From contig NZ_CP046622.1 of NCBI RefSeq assembly GCF_009755665.1, positions 4,092,001-4,156,000 on the forward strand: 64,000 nt of DNA, in the 5' to 3' direction. Each line of letters begins with the position of its first letter. Position 1 is the first letter of the stretch. This DNA comes from Variovorax paradoxus (lineage in GTDB: Bacteria; Pseudomonadota; Gammaproteobacteria; Burkholderiales; Burkholderiaceae_C). Position numbers and translations under genes: made by a program. Below the pieces are notes generated by a model, which saw only the letters and a list, made by a program, of their open reading frames with translations, was not told where the DNA came from and did not search any database. Positions 48,706 to 56,246 of the stretch are shown one piece after another.

Positions 48706-49635
48706 ATGTACCAAGCCCTTCGCCCTTCGCGCACCGAATTCGTACCCGTGCGCAATCTCCGCTACCACGTGCGCGTGTGGGGCGAGCCCTCCGCGGCGCG
48801 GCCGCCGTTGGTGCTGCTGCACGGCTGGATGGACGTGGGGGCCTCGTGGCAGTTCGTGGTCGATGCGCTGGCCGAAGAGCGCTTCATCATCGCGCCCGAC
48901 TGGCGCGGCTTTGGCCTGACCGAGGGCGGCGGTGTCGACAACTACTGGCTGCCCGACTACCTGGCCGACCTGGAATGGCTGCTCGACCATTACGCGGGCG
49001 AAGGCGATGCGGCGCAGCCCGTCGACCTGGTCGGCCACAGCATGGGCGGCAATGTTGCCATGCACTACGCGGGGGCAAGGCCCGCGCGCATTCGCCGGCT
49101 GGTCAATTGCGAAGGCTTCGGCATGCCCGCGCGCAAGCCCGAGGAAGCGCCCGCGCGTTACGGGCAATGGATCGACGAGCTCAAGCGCCTGCACCGCGGC
49201 GAAATGGCGCTTGCCAGCTACTCGTCGGTGGACGGCGTGGCGCGCCGGCTCATGAAGACCAACCCGCGCCTCACGCCCGACAAGGCCAACTGGCTGGCGG
49301 GCCATTGGTCGGCCGCGCAAACCCAGCCCGACGGCAGCGAGCGCTGGCAGATTCTTGGCGAAGCCGCTCACAAGATCGTCAATGCCAACATCTTCCGGGT
49401 CGATGAAACGCTCGCCCTTTATGCGCGGATCTCGGCGCCCACGCTCATGGTCGAAGCCGCGGACGACAGCCTGCACGGCTGGTGGAAAAACCGCTACACG
49501 CTCGAAGAGTTCCATGAGCGCCTCCGGTCCGTGCCCTCGGTGCGCATCGAACAGGTGGCCGATGCCGGCCACATGCTGCACCACGACCAGCCACAGCGCG
49601 TGGCCGGGTTGATCGAGCAGTTTCTGGCGAGCTGA
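48706..49635 (+). CDS. Alpha/beta-hydrolase
   Basis: A 309-aa alpha/beta-fold hydrolase. The oxyanion HG motif is LVLLHGWMDVGASW, the nucleophile elbow is LVGHSMGGNVAMHY, the acid is probably in LMVEAADDSLHG and the His in VADAGHMLHHDQP. Substrate unknown. It stands alone on the plus strand between two minus-strand transcription units. Confidence 0.93.
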   Translation: MYQALRPSRTEFVPVRNLRYHVRVWGEPSAARPPLVLLHGWMDVGASWQFVVDALAEERFIIAPDWRGFGLTEGGGVDNYWLPDYLADLEWLLDHYAGEGDAAQPVDLVGHSMGGNVAMHYAGARPARIRRLVNCEGFGMPARKPEEAPARYGQWIDELKRLHRGEMALASYSSVDGVARRLMKTNPRLTPDKANWLAGHWSAAQTQPDGSERWQILGEAAHKIVNANIFRVDETLALYARISAPTLMVEAADDSLHGWWKNRYTLEEFHERLRSVPSVRIEQVADAGHMLHHDQPQRVAGLIEQFLAS

Positions 49636-49647
49636 GCCCGCCCGGGT

Positions 49648-50355
49648 TCAGGCTGCAGCGCGGCCCTGCACGGTGCGCTGCAACGCCGCGCGCGCCAAAA
49701 GCCGCGTCGAATCGAGCGTGGGCAGCGGCGAGTTCACGTCGTTCATGATCAGCGGAATCTCGGTGCAGCCGAGCACTACCGCGTCGCAGCCTTCCTCGTC
49801 CTTCATGCGCTGTATGACGCGGCGGAACGCCGTGACCGCATCGGGCGTGAAAACACCGCAGACCAGCTCGTCCATGATGATGCGGTTGATTTCTTCGCGC
49901 TCGTCGGCAGCAGGCCGAACGTACTCGAGCCCCTTGGCAGAGAGCTTCTCGGGGTAGACCTCGCTCTCGACGAGCCAGCGCGTGCCTGTGATGGCCAGGC
50001 GCTTGAACCCGCGCTGCGCGGCTTCTTCGGCCACGCACTCGGCAATGTGCAGCCACGGCAGCGGCGAGCGCGCTTCGATGAACGGCAGCGCCTGGTGAAT
50101 GGTGTTGTCCGGGCAGACCAGAAAGCTGGCGCCAATCTTCGCGAGCTTGTTGGCCGAAGCCAGCATCACCTCGCCCACGCCGCGCCAGTCGTTGCGGTAA
50201 ATGTGCTGCATGTAGTCGGCAAGCGACGGCGTGTGCATCGAGACTTCAGGATGCGCATGCGGCCCAAGCAGCTGGGCCCCTTCCACGCAAATGGTCTGGT
50301 AGCAGAGCGCCGCGCCTTCGGCGGAGCACCCGACGATTCCGATGTGCTGGGTCAT
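49648..50355 (-). CDS. Aspartate/glutamate racemase family protein
   Basis: A 235-aa protein of the PLP-independent Asp/Glu racemase superfamily. The two catalytic Cys lie in FLVCPDNTIHQ and VVLGCTEIPLIM, and the N-terminus (IGIVGCSAEGAALCYQTI) is typical. It could supply D-Asp or D-Glu, or act on a related acid. I use the ATG at 50355; a GTG two codons upstream is possible. It is convergent with the alpha/beta hydrolase, 12 bases apart. Confidence 0.9.
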   Translation of the reverse strand: MTQHIGIVGCSAEGAALCYQTICVEGAQLLGPHAHPEVSMHTPSLADYMQHIYRNDWRGVGEVMLASANKLAKIGASFLVCPDNTIHQALPFIEARSPLPWLHIAECVAEEAAQRGFKRLAITGTRWLVESEVYPEKLSAKGLEYVRPAADEREEINRIIMDELVCGVFTPDAVTAFRRVIQRMKDEEGCDAVVLGCTEIPLIMNDVNSPLPTLDSTRLLARAALQRTVQGRAAA

Positions 50356-50411
50356 GCGCACATGCTACAAGCCCGCGGGCCCGGCGTGCGCCAGCAGACC
50401 CCGCTTTGCAC

Positions 50412-50768
50412 TCAGTCTTCTTCGTCCGCGTCGTTGCCCGTCAGCATCAGCACCTCGTCGACGAAGGCGTCAAAGTGCGGCAGCGCGGCGGGCAGCGGCC
50501 GGGGCGGCGCGGCCTGACCGTCGTCGACAAAATGCTCGGCGCCGGCCGAAAGCGCCATCCATTCACCCGCCTCGAGCAGCAGGCCCAGGTAGCCGTCTTC
50601 CGTGCGCACGTAGAACAGGCTCGCCCGCTCAAGCGCACGCTGGCCCGCGGGCGCTTCTTCGCGGCCCCAGCTCACGCCCTGCTTGCCCAAGTGCTCGTTG
50701 ATGCGGCCGTCGCACACATGCGTGTCGCACCAGCGACCTTCGGCATCGAAGACTGCGAGCACGGGCAT
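50412..50768 (-). CDS. Small hypothetical protein, cupin/ARD-like
   Basis: A 118-aa acidic protein. INEHLGKQGVSWGREEA and the central FYVRTEDGYLGLLLEAGEWMALSAGAEHFVD recall the order of motifs in acireductone dioxygenases (MtnD), but the HxH metal ligands are not present, so any such relation is distant and catalysis unlikely. It sits 31 bases downstream of metQ and just before the racemase gene. The coding bias looks real. Confidence 0.65.
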   Translation of the reverse strand: MPVLAVFDAEGRWCDTHVCDGRINEHLGKQGVSWGREEAPAGQRALERASLFYVRTEDGYLGLLLEAGEWMALSAGAEHFVDDGQAAPPRPLPAALPHFDAFVDEVLMLTGNDADEED

Positions 50769-50799
50769 GGGCGTCCTTGGGTTGAGGCGTTAGCTGCAG

Positions 50800-51621
50800 T
50801 TATTGCAGGAAGCTGGGCTTGGCGTAGCCCTGGAACTTGGTGTCGACCACGGCCTTGAACTCCTTGGAGCGGTAGGCGTCGGCAATGTCCTTGGCCCAGG
50901 GCGCGTTCTTGTCCGCGCTCTTCACGGCCACCACGTTCAGGTAGTAGTCGGGCGTCTTTTCGAGCACCACCGCCTCGGTGAGCTTCAGGCCCGACGAGAT
51001 TGCAAAGTTGCCGTTGACGATGGCGTAGTCGGTGTCTCCCAGCGAGCGCGGCAGCTGCGCGGCTTCGAGCGGAATGAACTTCAGCTTCTTCGGGTTCTCG
51101 GCCACGTCTTTTTCAGACGCGCGCAGCGGATCGACGCCGGGCTTGATGGTGATGAGCTTGTTCTGCTCCAGCAGCACCAGCGCGCGGGCCAGGTTGCTCG
51201 GGTCGTTGGGCAGCGTGAAGCGGTCGCCCTCCTTCACCTCGGCCAGGGTCTTGCGCTTGGTCGAATACACGCCCAACGGTGCGATGGGGCCTTGCACCAG
51301 TTCGGCAAGGTCCAGCTTCTGGTCGGCCGAGAACTTCTTCAGGTAGACCTGGTGCTGGAAGAAATTGGCATCGAGCGAACCCTGGGCCAGCGCGAGGTTG
51401 GGCTGCACGTAGTCGTTGAACTCGACCAGCTTCACCTTGTAGCCCTTCTTCTCCAGGATGGGGACGATGCCGGCCTTGAGCTGGTCGATGTTCGAGCCGG
51501 CGGTGCCGCCGATGACGAGGTTCTTCTTGGCTTCTTGCGCCTGCGCCAGTGAAAGGCCGCCGAACGACAGGGCGACAAGAGACAGGGTGAGGACGGAGCG
51601 GCGCAGCAGTACGGTTTTCAT
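50800..51621 (-). CDS. metQ: Methionine ABC transporter substrate-binding protein, copy 1
   Basis: A 273-aa NlpA/MetQ-family periplasmic protein. The signal peptide ends LSLAQAQEA with no lipobox Cys, so it is probably soluble. Motifs: VEFNDYVQPNLALAQGSLDANFFQHQ, FTLPNDPSNLARAL, and IPLEAAQLPRSLGDTDYAIVNGN. It binds D/L-methionine or related compounds. It is the last gene of the metN-metI-metQ unit. The start at 51621 is chosen by signal-peptide form; an upstream in-frame ATG is at 51648. Confidence 0.94.
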   Translation of the reverse strand: MKTVLLRRSVLTLSLVALSFGGLSLAQAQEAKKNLVIGGTAGSNIDQLKAGIVPILEKKGYKVKLVEFNDYVQPNLALAQGSLDANFFQHQVYLKKFSADQKLDLAELVQGPIAPLGVYSTKRKTLAEVKEGDRFTLPNDPSNLARALVLLEQNKLITIKPGVDPLRASEKDVAENPKKLKFIPLEAAQLPRSLGDTDYAIVNGNFAISSGLKLTEAVVLEKTPDYYLNVVAVKSADKNAPWAKDIADAYRSKEFKAVVDTKFQGYAKPSFLQ

Positions 51622-51670
51622 GGAATGAGCAGGAGAGAAAAGAGACAAAAGAAAAGAGAAAAACAGGAAA

Positions 51671-52333
51671 TCAACGCTTGTCCAGCCTGCGCGCCGTGGT
51701 GTTGCCCACGAACTGCAGGATCTGTACCAGCACCACGAGCAGCGCTACGGTGAGCACCATCACGTCGGTCTGAAAGCGGTAGTAGCCGTAGCGGATGGCC
51801 AGGTCGCCAATGCCGCCGCCGCCCACCACGCCGGCAATGGCGGAGTACGAGAGAAAGCTCACCGCAAGCACCGTGAGCGCCAGCACCAGGCCGGAGCGCG
51901 CCTCCACCACCAGCACGCGCCACACGATCTGCAGCTCCGATGCGCCCATGGCGTGCGCCGCCTCGATCACGCCGCGCGGCACCTCGCGCAGGCACTGGTC
52001 CACCAGCCGCGCAAAGTACGGAATGGCCGCAAACGACAGCGGCACCGCGGCCGCCAGCGGGCCGATGGAAGTGCCCGCAATCACCCGCGTGAACGGCACC
52101 AGCGCCACCAGCAAGATGATGAAAGGAAACGAGCGCACGGTGTTCACGATCCAGTTCAGGACGAGGAACGCCGGCTTGTTTTCGAGCGACTGGCCCGGCC
52201 CGAGCAAGAACAGCAAAATGCCCAGCGGCCCGCCGATCAGCACCGCCGCCGAAAGGCCGATGGCCAGCATCAGGAAGGTCTGGCCCGTGGCCACCCACAG
52301 CTCAGGGAGGATGGGCGCGATGTTCTCAAACAT
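51671..52333 (-). CDS. metI: Methionine ABC transporter permease
   Basis: A 220-aa membrane protein with five hydrophobic segments and the permease EAA-type loop (VIEAAHAMGASELQIVWRVLV), plus VRSFPFIILLVALVPFTR. MetI forms the channel of the MetNIQ importer. Its start overlaps the metN end by eight bases. Confidence 0.95.
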   Translation of the reverse strand: MFENIAPILPELWVATGQTFLMLAIGLSAAVLIGGPLGILLFLLGPGQSLENKPAFLVLNWIVNTVRSFPFIILLVALVPFTRVIAGTSIGPLAAAVPLSFAAIPYFARLVDQCLREVPRGVIEAAHAMGASELQIVWRVLVVEARSGLVLALTVLAVSFLSYSAIAGVVGGGGIGDLAIRYGYYRFQTDVMVLTVALLVVLVQILQFVGNTTARRLDKR

Positions 52334-53198
52334 AGGCCACCTCCTGCGCGCTGCGCTGCACCGGCAAGGGGCGCGGCGTGACGGGTTCTCGCGCCTCGCG
52401 TTCGCGGCGACGCACCAGTTCGTCGATTTCGCGGCCCAGCGCGGTCTTGCGCTCTTCGGCCGGCGCATCGAGCACTGCGAACTGCTCCACCAGCCGGCCC
52501 TTCTCCAGAATGGCCACGTTGCGGCACAGCACCTCGACCACCGAGAGCTCGTGCGTGACGATGACGATGGTCACGCCGATCTTCTGGTTGATGTCGCGCA
52601 GCGTTTCCAGCAGCGCGCGGGTGGTTTCGGTGTCGAGCGCCGAGGTGGGCTCGTCGCACAGCAGCACTTGCGGCCGCGGCGCCAGCGCACGCGCAATGGC
52701 CACGCGCTGCTTCTGCCCGCCCGAAAGCTGCGCCGGGTAGGTGTCGATCTTCTCGGCCAGGCCCACCAGGGCCAGGCATTCGCGCACGCGGGCGTCGATT
52801 TCGGCCTTTGAATGGCGGCCGTGGATCTTCAGCGGAAACGCCACGTTGTCGAACACCGTGGCGTTCTGCAGCAGGTTGAACTGCTGAAAGATCATGCCGA
52901 TGTTCTGGCGCATGTCGCGCAGCTCGCGGCGCGAGAGCGTCGTCAGGTCGCGCCCGCCCACAAAGACCTTGCCCGCATCGGGCCGCTCCAGCAGGTTGAT
53001 GAGGCGCAGCAAGGTCGACTTGCCCGCGCCGCTCTTGCCGATCAGGCCGAACACGTCGCCCTGTTGAATGTCGAGCGAGAGCGACTGCACGGCGTCGAAC
53101 ACCTCGCCGCTGGGCAAGGCAAAAGACTTCTGCACCGATTGAAGTCGGATGACCGGCGCCGCGTTGCCGCGGGCCGCATCAGGCGAATGGTTGGTCAT
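52326..53198 (-). CDS. metN: Methionine ABC transporter ATP-binding protein
   Basis: A 290-aa ABC ATPase. Walker A is GLIGKSGAGKSTLLRL, the signature is QLSGGQKQRVAIARAL, Walker B is VLLCDEPTSALD, with the Q-loop GMIFQQFNLLQNATVF. It lacks the long ACT-like C-terminal regulatory domain of E. coli MetN, ending soon after the nucleotide-binding domain, so methionine trans-inhibition may be absent. The start at 53198 lacks a good ribosome site on this strand. Confidence 0.94.
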   Translation of the reverse strand: MTNHSPDAARGNAAPVIRLQSVQKSFALPSGEVFDAVQSLSLDIQQGDVFGLIGKSGAGKSTLLRLINLLERPDAGKVFVGGRDLTTLSRRELRDMRQNIGMIFQQFNLLQNATVFDNVAFPLKIHGRHSKAEIDARVRECLALVGLAEKIDTYPAQLSGGQKQRVAIARALAPRPQVLLCDEPTSALDTETTRALLETLRDINQKIGVTIVIVTHELSVVEVLCRNVAILEKGRLVEQFAVLDAPAEERKTALGREIDELVRRREREAREPVTPRPLPVQRSAQEVAYV

Positions 53199-53278
53199 GG
53201 AGAGGAGGCACGGCCTGCGTCGAAGCGGGCCGCGGAGTTCGCAAAAAGGGGCCGAGTATGAAAACAAAATCGTCAAAA

Positions 53279-53398
53279 GGGAACGAACAAATCGGCGCTT
53301 GCTTATGCATGAAAACGCATAAGCATTGGAGAAGCCCAGCGGGCAATGCCATATCGATATGCGGATTGGTTCGTTCCCAAACGGGCGGGGCAATGCCA
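53279..53398. promoter_or_regulatory. Palindrome-rich control region between metN and the second metQ
   Basis: The divergent gap holds several nested symmetric elements. There is a 15-base inverted repeat with one mismatch (GGGAACGAACAAATC at 53279-53293 against GATTGGTTCGTTCCC at 53364-53378), an inverted repeat GCTTATGC/GCATAAGC (53301-53308 and 53317-53324), a 12-base palindrome CATATCGATATG (53350-53361) and a direct repeat GGGCAATGCCA (53341-53351 and 53388-53398). It is probably the operator for both transcription units. Confidence 0.7.
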
Positions 53399-53436
53399 CA
53401 TTCGCGCCCTTACTTTTTTGATTCGCGCAACACAAC

Positions 53437-54258
53437 ATGCACAGCACCCTTCGCCGCCGCACCCTCGCCCTTGCCACCGTTGCAGGCGCACTTTTCTTCA
53501 CCGGCAGCGCCGCCTTCGCGCAAGACAACAACAAAACCGCCATCAAGGTGGGCGTGTCCGTCGGCAACGGCGAGCAGATCTTCGAAGTGGTGAAAAAGGT
53601 CGCCGCCAAGGACGGCCTGAACATCCAGGTGGTGGTGTTCAACGACTACCAGCTGCCCAACGCCGCGCTGGCCTCGGGCGACCTGGACGCCAACGCCTTT
53701 CAGCACCAGCCCTTCCTGGACAACCAGAACAAGGCGCGCGGTTTCGACATCGTGCCCGTGGGCCTCACCATCACGGCGCCGCTGGGCTTCTACTCGCGCA
53801 AGATCAAGTCGATCGACCAGCTGCCCGACGGCGCCTCGGTCGGCATCCAGAATGACCCGTCGAACGGCAACCGCGCCCTGCTGCTGCTGCAGACGGCCGG
53901 CCTCATCACGCTGAAGCCCGATGCGGTGAAGAACAACAACGCCACGCCGCTCGACGTGGTGAGCAACCCCAAGAAGCTGAAGCTGGTGGCGCTGGACGCA
54001 GCCCAACTGCCCCGCTCTCTCGACGACCTGGCCATTGCCGCCATCAACAACGACTACGCCGAGAAGGCCGGCCTTTCGCTCGCCAAGGACGCCGTGATCA
54101 AGGAAGCCCCGAAAAGCCCCTACGCCAACCTGATTGCCGTGCGCCGCGCCGACAAGGACAAGCCCTGGGCCAAGCGGCTGGTTGCGGCTTACCAGTCGGC
54201 GGAGGTGAAGAGCTTTATCGAAAGCCAGTTCAAGGGCTCGCTCGTCCCCGCCTTCTGA
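53437..54258 (+). CDS. metQ: Methionine ABC transporter substrate-binding protein, copy 2
   Basis: A 273-aa MetQ/NlpA-like periplasmic protein, the same length as copy 1 but clearly divergent from it. The signal peptide runs to FTGSAAFAQD without a lipobox. Motifs: VVVFNDYQLPNAALASGDLDANAFQHQPF, SVGIQNDPSNGNRAL, VALDAAQLPRSLDD. It lies divergent from metN across the palindromic region and probably feeds the same MetNI complex with a different ligand. Confidence 0.93.
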   Translation: MHSTLRRRTLALATVAGALFFTGSAAFAQDNNKTAIKVGVSVGNGEQIFEVVKKVAAKDGLNIQVVVFNDYQLPNAALASGDLDANAFQHQPFLDNQNKARGFDIVPVGLTITAPLGFYSRKIKSIDQLPDGASVGIQNDPSNGNRALLLLQTAGLITLKPDAVKNNNATPLDVVSNPKKLKLVALDAAQLPRSLDDLAIAAINNDYAEKAGLSLAKDAVIKEAPKSPYANLIAVRRADKDKPWAKRLVAAYQSAEVKSFIESQFKGSLVPAF

Positions 54259-54268
54259 CTTCGCCTTC

Positions 54269-54370
54269 CTCCCTCCCCCGCTGGGGGAGGGCCGGGGTGG
54301 GGGCAAGCGGCGCTCGAAATGGGCGCCCTGCCCGCCCCCATCCCAGCCTTCCCCCAGCGGGGGAAGGAGC
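54269..54370. repeat. REP-like extended inverted repeat
   Basis: A GC-rich dyad of about 100 bases: CCCTCCCCCGCTGGGGGAGG with GCCGGGGTGGGGGC on the left and GCCCCCATCCCAGCC with TTCCCCCAGCGGGGGAAGG on the right, around a short unique centre. Each side is itself a hairpin. It is the form of dispersed intergenic repeats known from comamonads and may end the metQ transcript. Only this copy is in the window. Confidence 0.7.
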
Positions 54371-54448
54371 AATACGGCGCAGTTCCTGGGCGGGTTATCG
54401 GTCCATGAGAAAATGTCCGGTTTCCCCCGAACACAGTCAGGACACCCC

Positions 54449-55553
54449 ATGGACGCAGAACAAATCAACCAAATCGGCGCAACCCTCGCGGACCTGAGCG
54501 CCCGGACGGCCGATTTACGGAGGTATCTTTGACTACGATGCCAAAGCCGAACGTCTGAGGACGGTCAACGCATCGCTCGAAGACCCGAACGTCTGGAACG
54601 ACCCCAAGAAGGCCCAGGAACTCGGCCGCGAGAAGAAGTCGCTCGACGACGTGGTCGTGACGCTCGACCGCCTCACCAGCGGCCTCTCGGACAACACCGA
54701 GCTGTATGAAATGTCGAAGGAAGACGGCGACATGGACGGCTTGCAGTCCATTGCCGACGACGCTGCCGCGCTCGAAGCCGACATCAAGCAGCTTGAATTC
54801 CGCCGGATGTTCAACAACCCGGCCGATCCGCTCAACGCCTTTGTCGACATTCAGGCCGGCGCGGGCGGCACCGAGGCTTGCGATTGGGCCAGCATGCTGC
54901 TGCGCCAGTACCTGAAGTACGCCGAGCGCAAGGGCTTCAAGACGCAGATCGAAGACGAAACGCCGGGCGACACCGCGGGCATCAAGGGCGCGACCATCAA
55001 GGTGGAAGGCGACTACGCCTTTGGCCTGCTGCGCACCGAAACCGGCGTACACCGCCTGGTGCGCAAGTCGCCGTTCGACTCGTCGGGCGGGCGCCACACC
55101 AGCTTTGCCTCGATCTTTGTCTACCCGGAAATCGACGACTCCATCGAGATCGAGATCAACCCGTCCGACGTGCGCACCGACACCTTCCGCGCATCGGGCG
55201 CGGGCGGCCAGCACATCAACAAGACCGACTCGGCCGTGCGCCTGACGCACATCCCCACGGGCATCGTGGTGCAGTGCCAGGACGGCCGCAGCCAGCACAG
55301 CAACCGCGACGTGGCGTGGAAGCGCCTGCGTTCGCGCCTGTACGACCACGAAATGCGCAAGCGCCAGGAAGAGCAGCAAAAGCTCGAGGACAGCAAGACC
55401 GACGTGGGCTGGGGCCACCAGATCCGCAGCTACGTGCTGGACAACAGCCGCATCAAGGACCTGCGCACCAACGTTGAAGTCTCGGCCACGCAAAAGGTGC
55501 TCGACGGAGACCTGGACGTGTTCATCGAAGCCTCGCTGAAGCAGGGCGTGTAA
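54449..55553 (+). CDS. prfB: Peptide chain release factor 2, programmed +1 frameshift
   Basis: RF2 recognises UGA and UAA stop codons. It is encoded in two frames. ATG at 54449 opens 27 codons that stop at an in-frame TGA (54530-54532) in the context GGAGG-TAT-CTT-TGA-C, the classic prfB autoregulatory site with an internal Shine-Dalgarno; ribosomes slip +1 at CTT and continue from 54531 to 55553. The protein is about 367 aa, with the SPF stop-recognition motif ([10 protein letters not shown]) and the catalytic GGQ in [14 protein letters not shown]. Scarcity of RF2 promotes the shift and thus its own synthesis. Confidence 0.97.
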
Positions 55554-55556
55554 TCG

Positions 55557-56246
55557 ATGAGCCTGACCCACGACAAGGTCGAAGCCTTCATCTTCGACAT
55601 GGACGGCACCATGATCGACTCCATGCCGTGGCATGCGCGCTCGTGGGTCGAGTTTGTGGCGCGCCACGGGCTCAAGCTCGACGTGACCGACATTCTTGCG
55701 CGCACCACGGGCCGCACCGGCACCGAGTGCATGCGCGAGTTGTTCGAGCGCGAGCTTTCAGACGCCGAGTGCCAAACCCTGGTGCACGAAAAAGAAGAAA
55801 TCTACCGCGCCATGTTCGGCGACAACTTCACCGAGGTTGCCGGCTTTACCGCCTTTGCCAAGGCCGCCGTGGCGCGCGGCCTGAAGGTGGCCGTGGGCAC
55901 GGCGGGCGACAAGCACAACATTGAATTTGCGATGTCGCGCCTGAAGATGGACCCGCTGCCTCTGGCCATTGTGGGCGGCGACGAAGGCTTTGCCGGCAAG
56001 CCCACGCCCGAGATCTTCTTGGAAGCCGCGCGCCGCATTGGCGTGGCGCCCGAGCGCTGCGTTGTGTTTGAAGATGCGCCCTTCGGCATAGAGGCTGCGC
56101 GCCGCGGCGGCATGCGTGCCGTGGCCGTGTGCAGCACCCATACCGCCGCCGAGCTTGCCGGCCCCCATGTGATTGCCGCCGTTCGCGACTACGACGAACT
56201 CGCCCATTCGAATTTTCTGGAGACACTCGATGCTGCTGCAGCGTGA
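55557..56246 (+). CDS. HAD-family phosphatase/phosphomutase (beta-PGM-like)
   Basis: A 229-aa HAD hydrolase with a C1 cap. Motif I is FIFDMDGTMIDSMPWH, motif II AVGTAGD, motif III Lys in GFAGKPTPEIFLEAA and motif IV VVFEDAPFGIEAA. The second Asp of DMD and the cap order match beta-phosphoglucomutase-like phosphatases; substrate unknown. It starts three bases after prfB and overlaps pepN by 17 bases, so the three are probably one transcript. Confidence 0.93.
   Translation: MSLTHDKVEAFIFDMDGTMIDSMPWHARSWVEFVARHGLKLDVTDILARTTGRTGTECMRELFERELSDAECQTLVHEKEEIYRAMFGDNFTEVAGFTAFAKAAVARGLKVAVGTAGDKHNIEFAMSRLKMDPLPLAIVGGDEGFAGKPTPEIFLEAARRIGVAPERCVVFEDAPFGIEAARRGGMRAVAVCSTHTAAELAGPHVIAAVRDYDELAHSNFLETLDAAAA

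Noticed and set aside
53199..53436. SAM riboswitch upstream of the methionine importer
   Set aside because: No SAM-I or SAM-II type helices or conserved cores are recognisable; the symmetry is of the DNA-operator kind.
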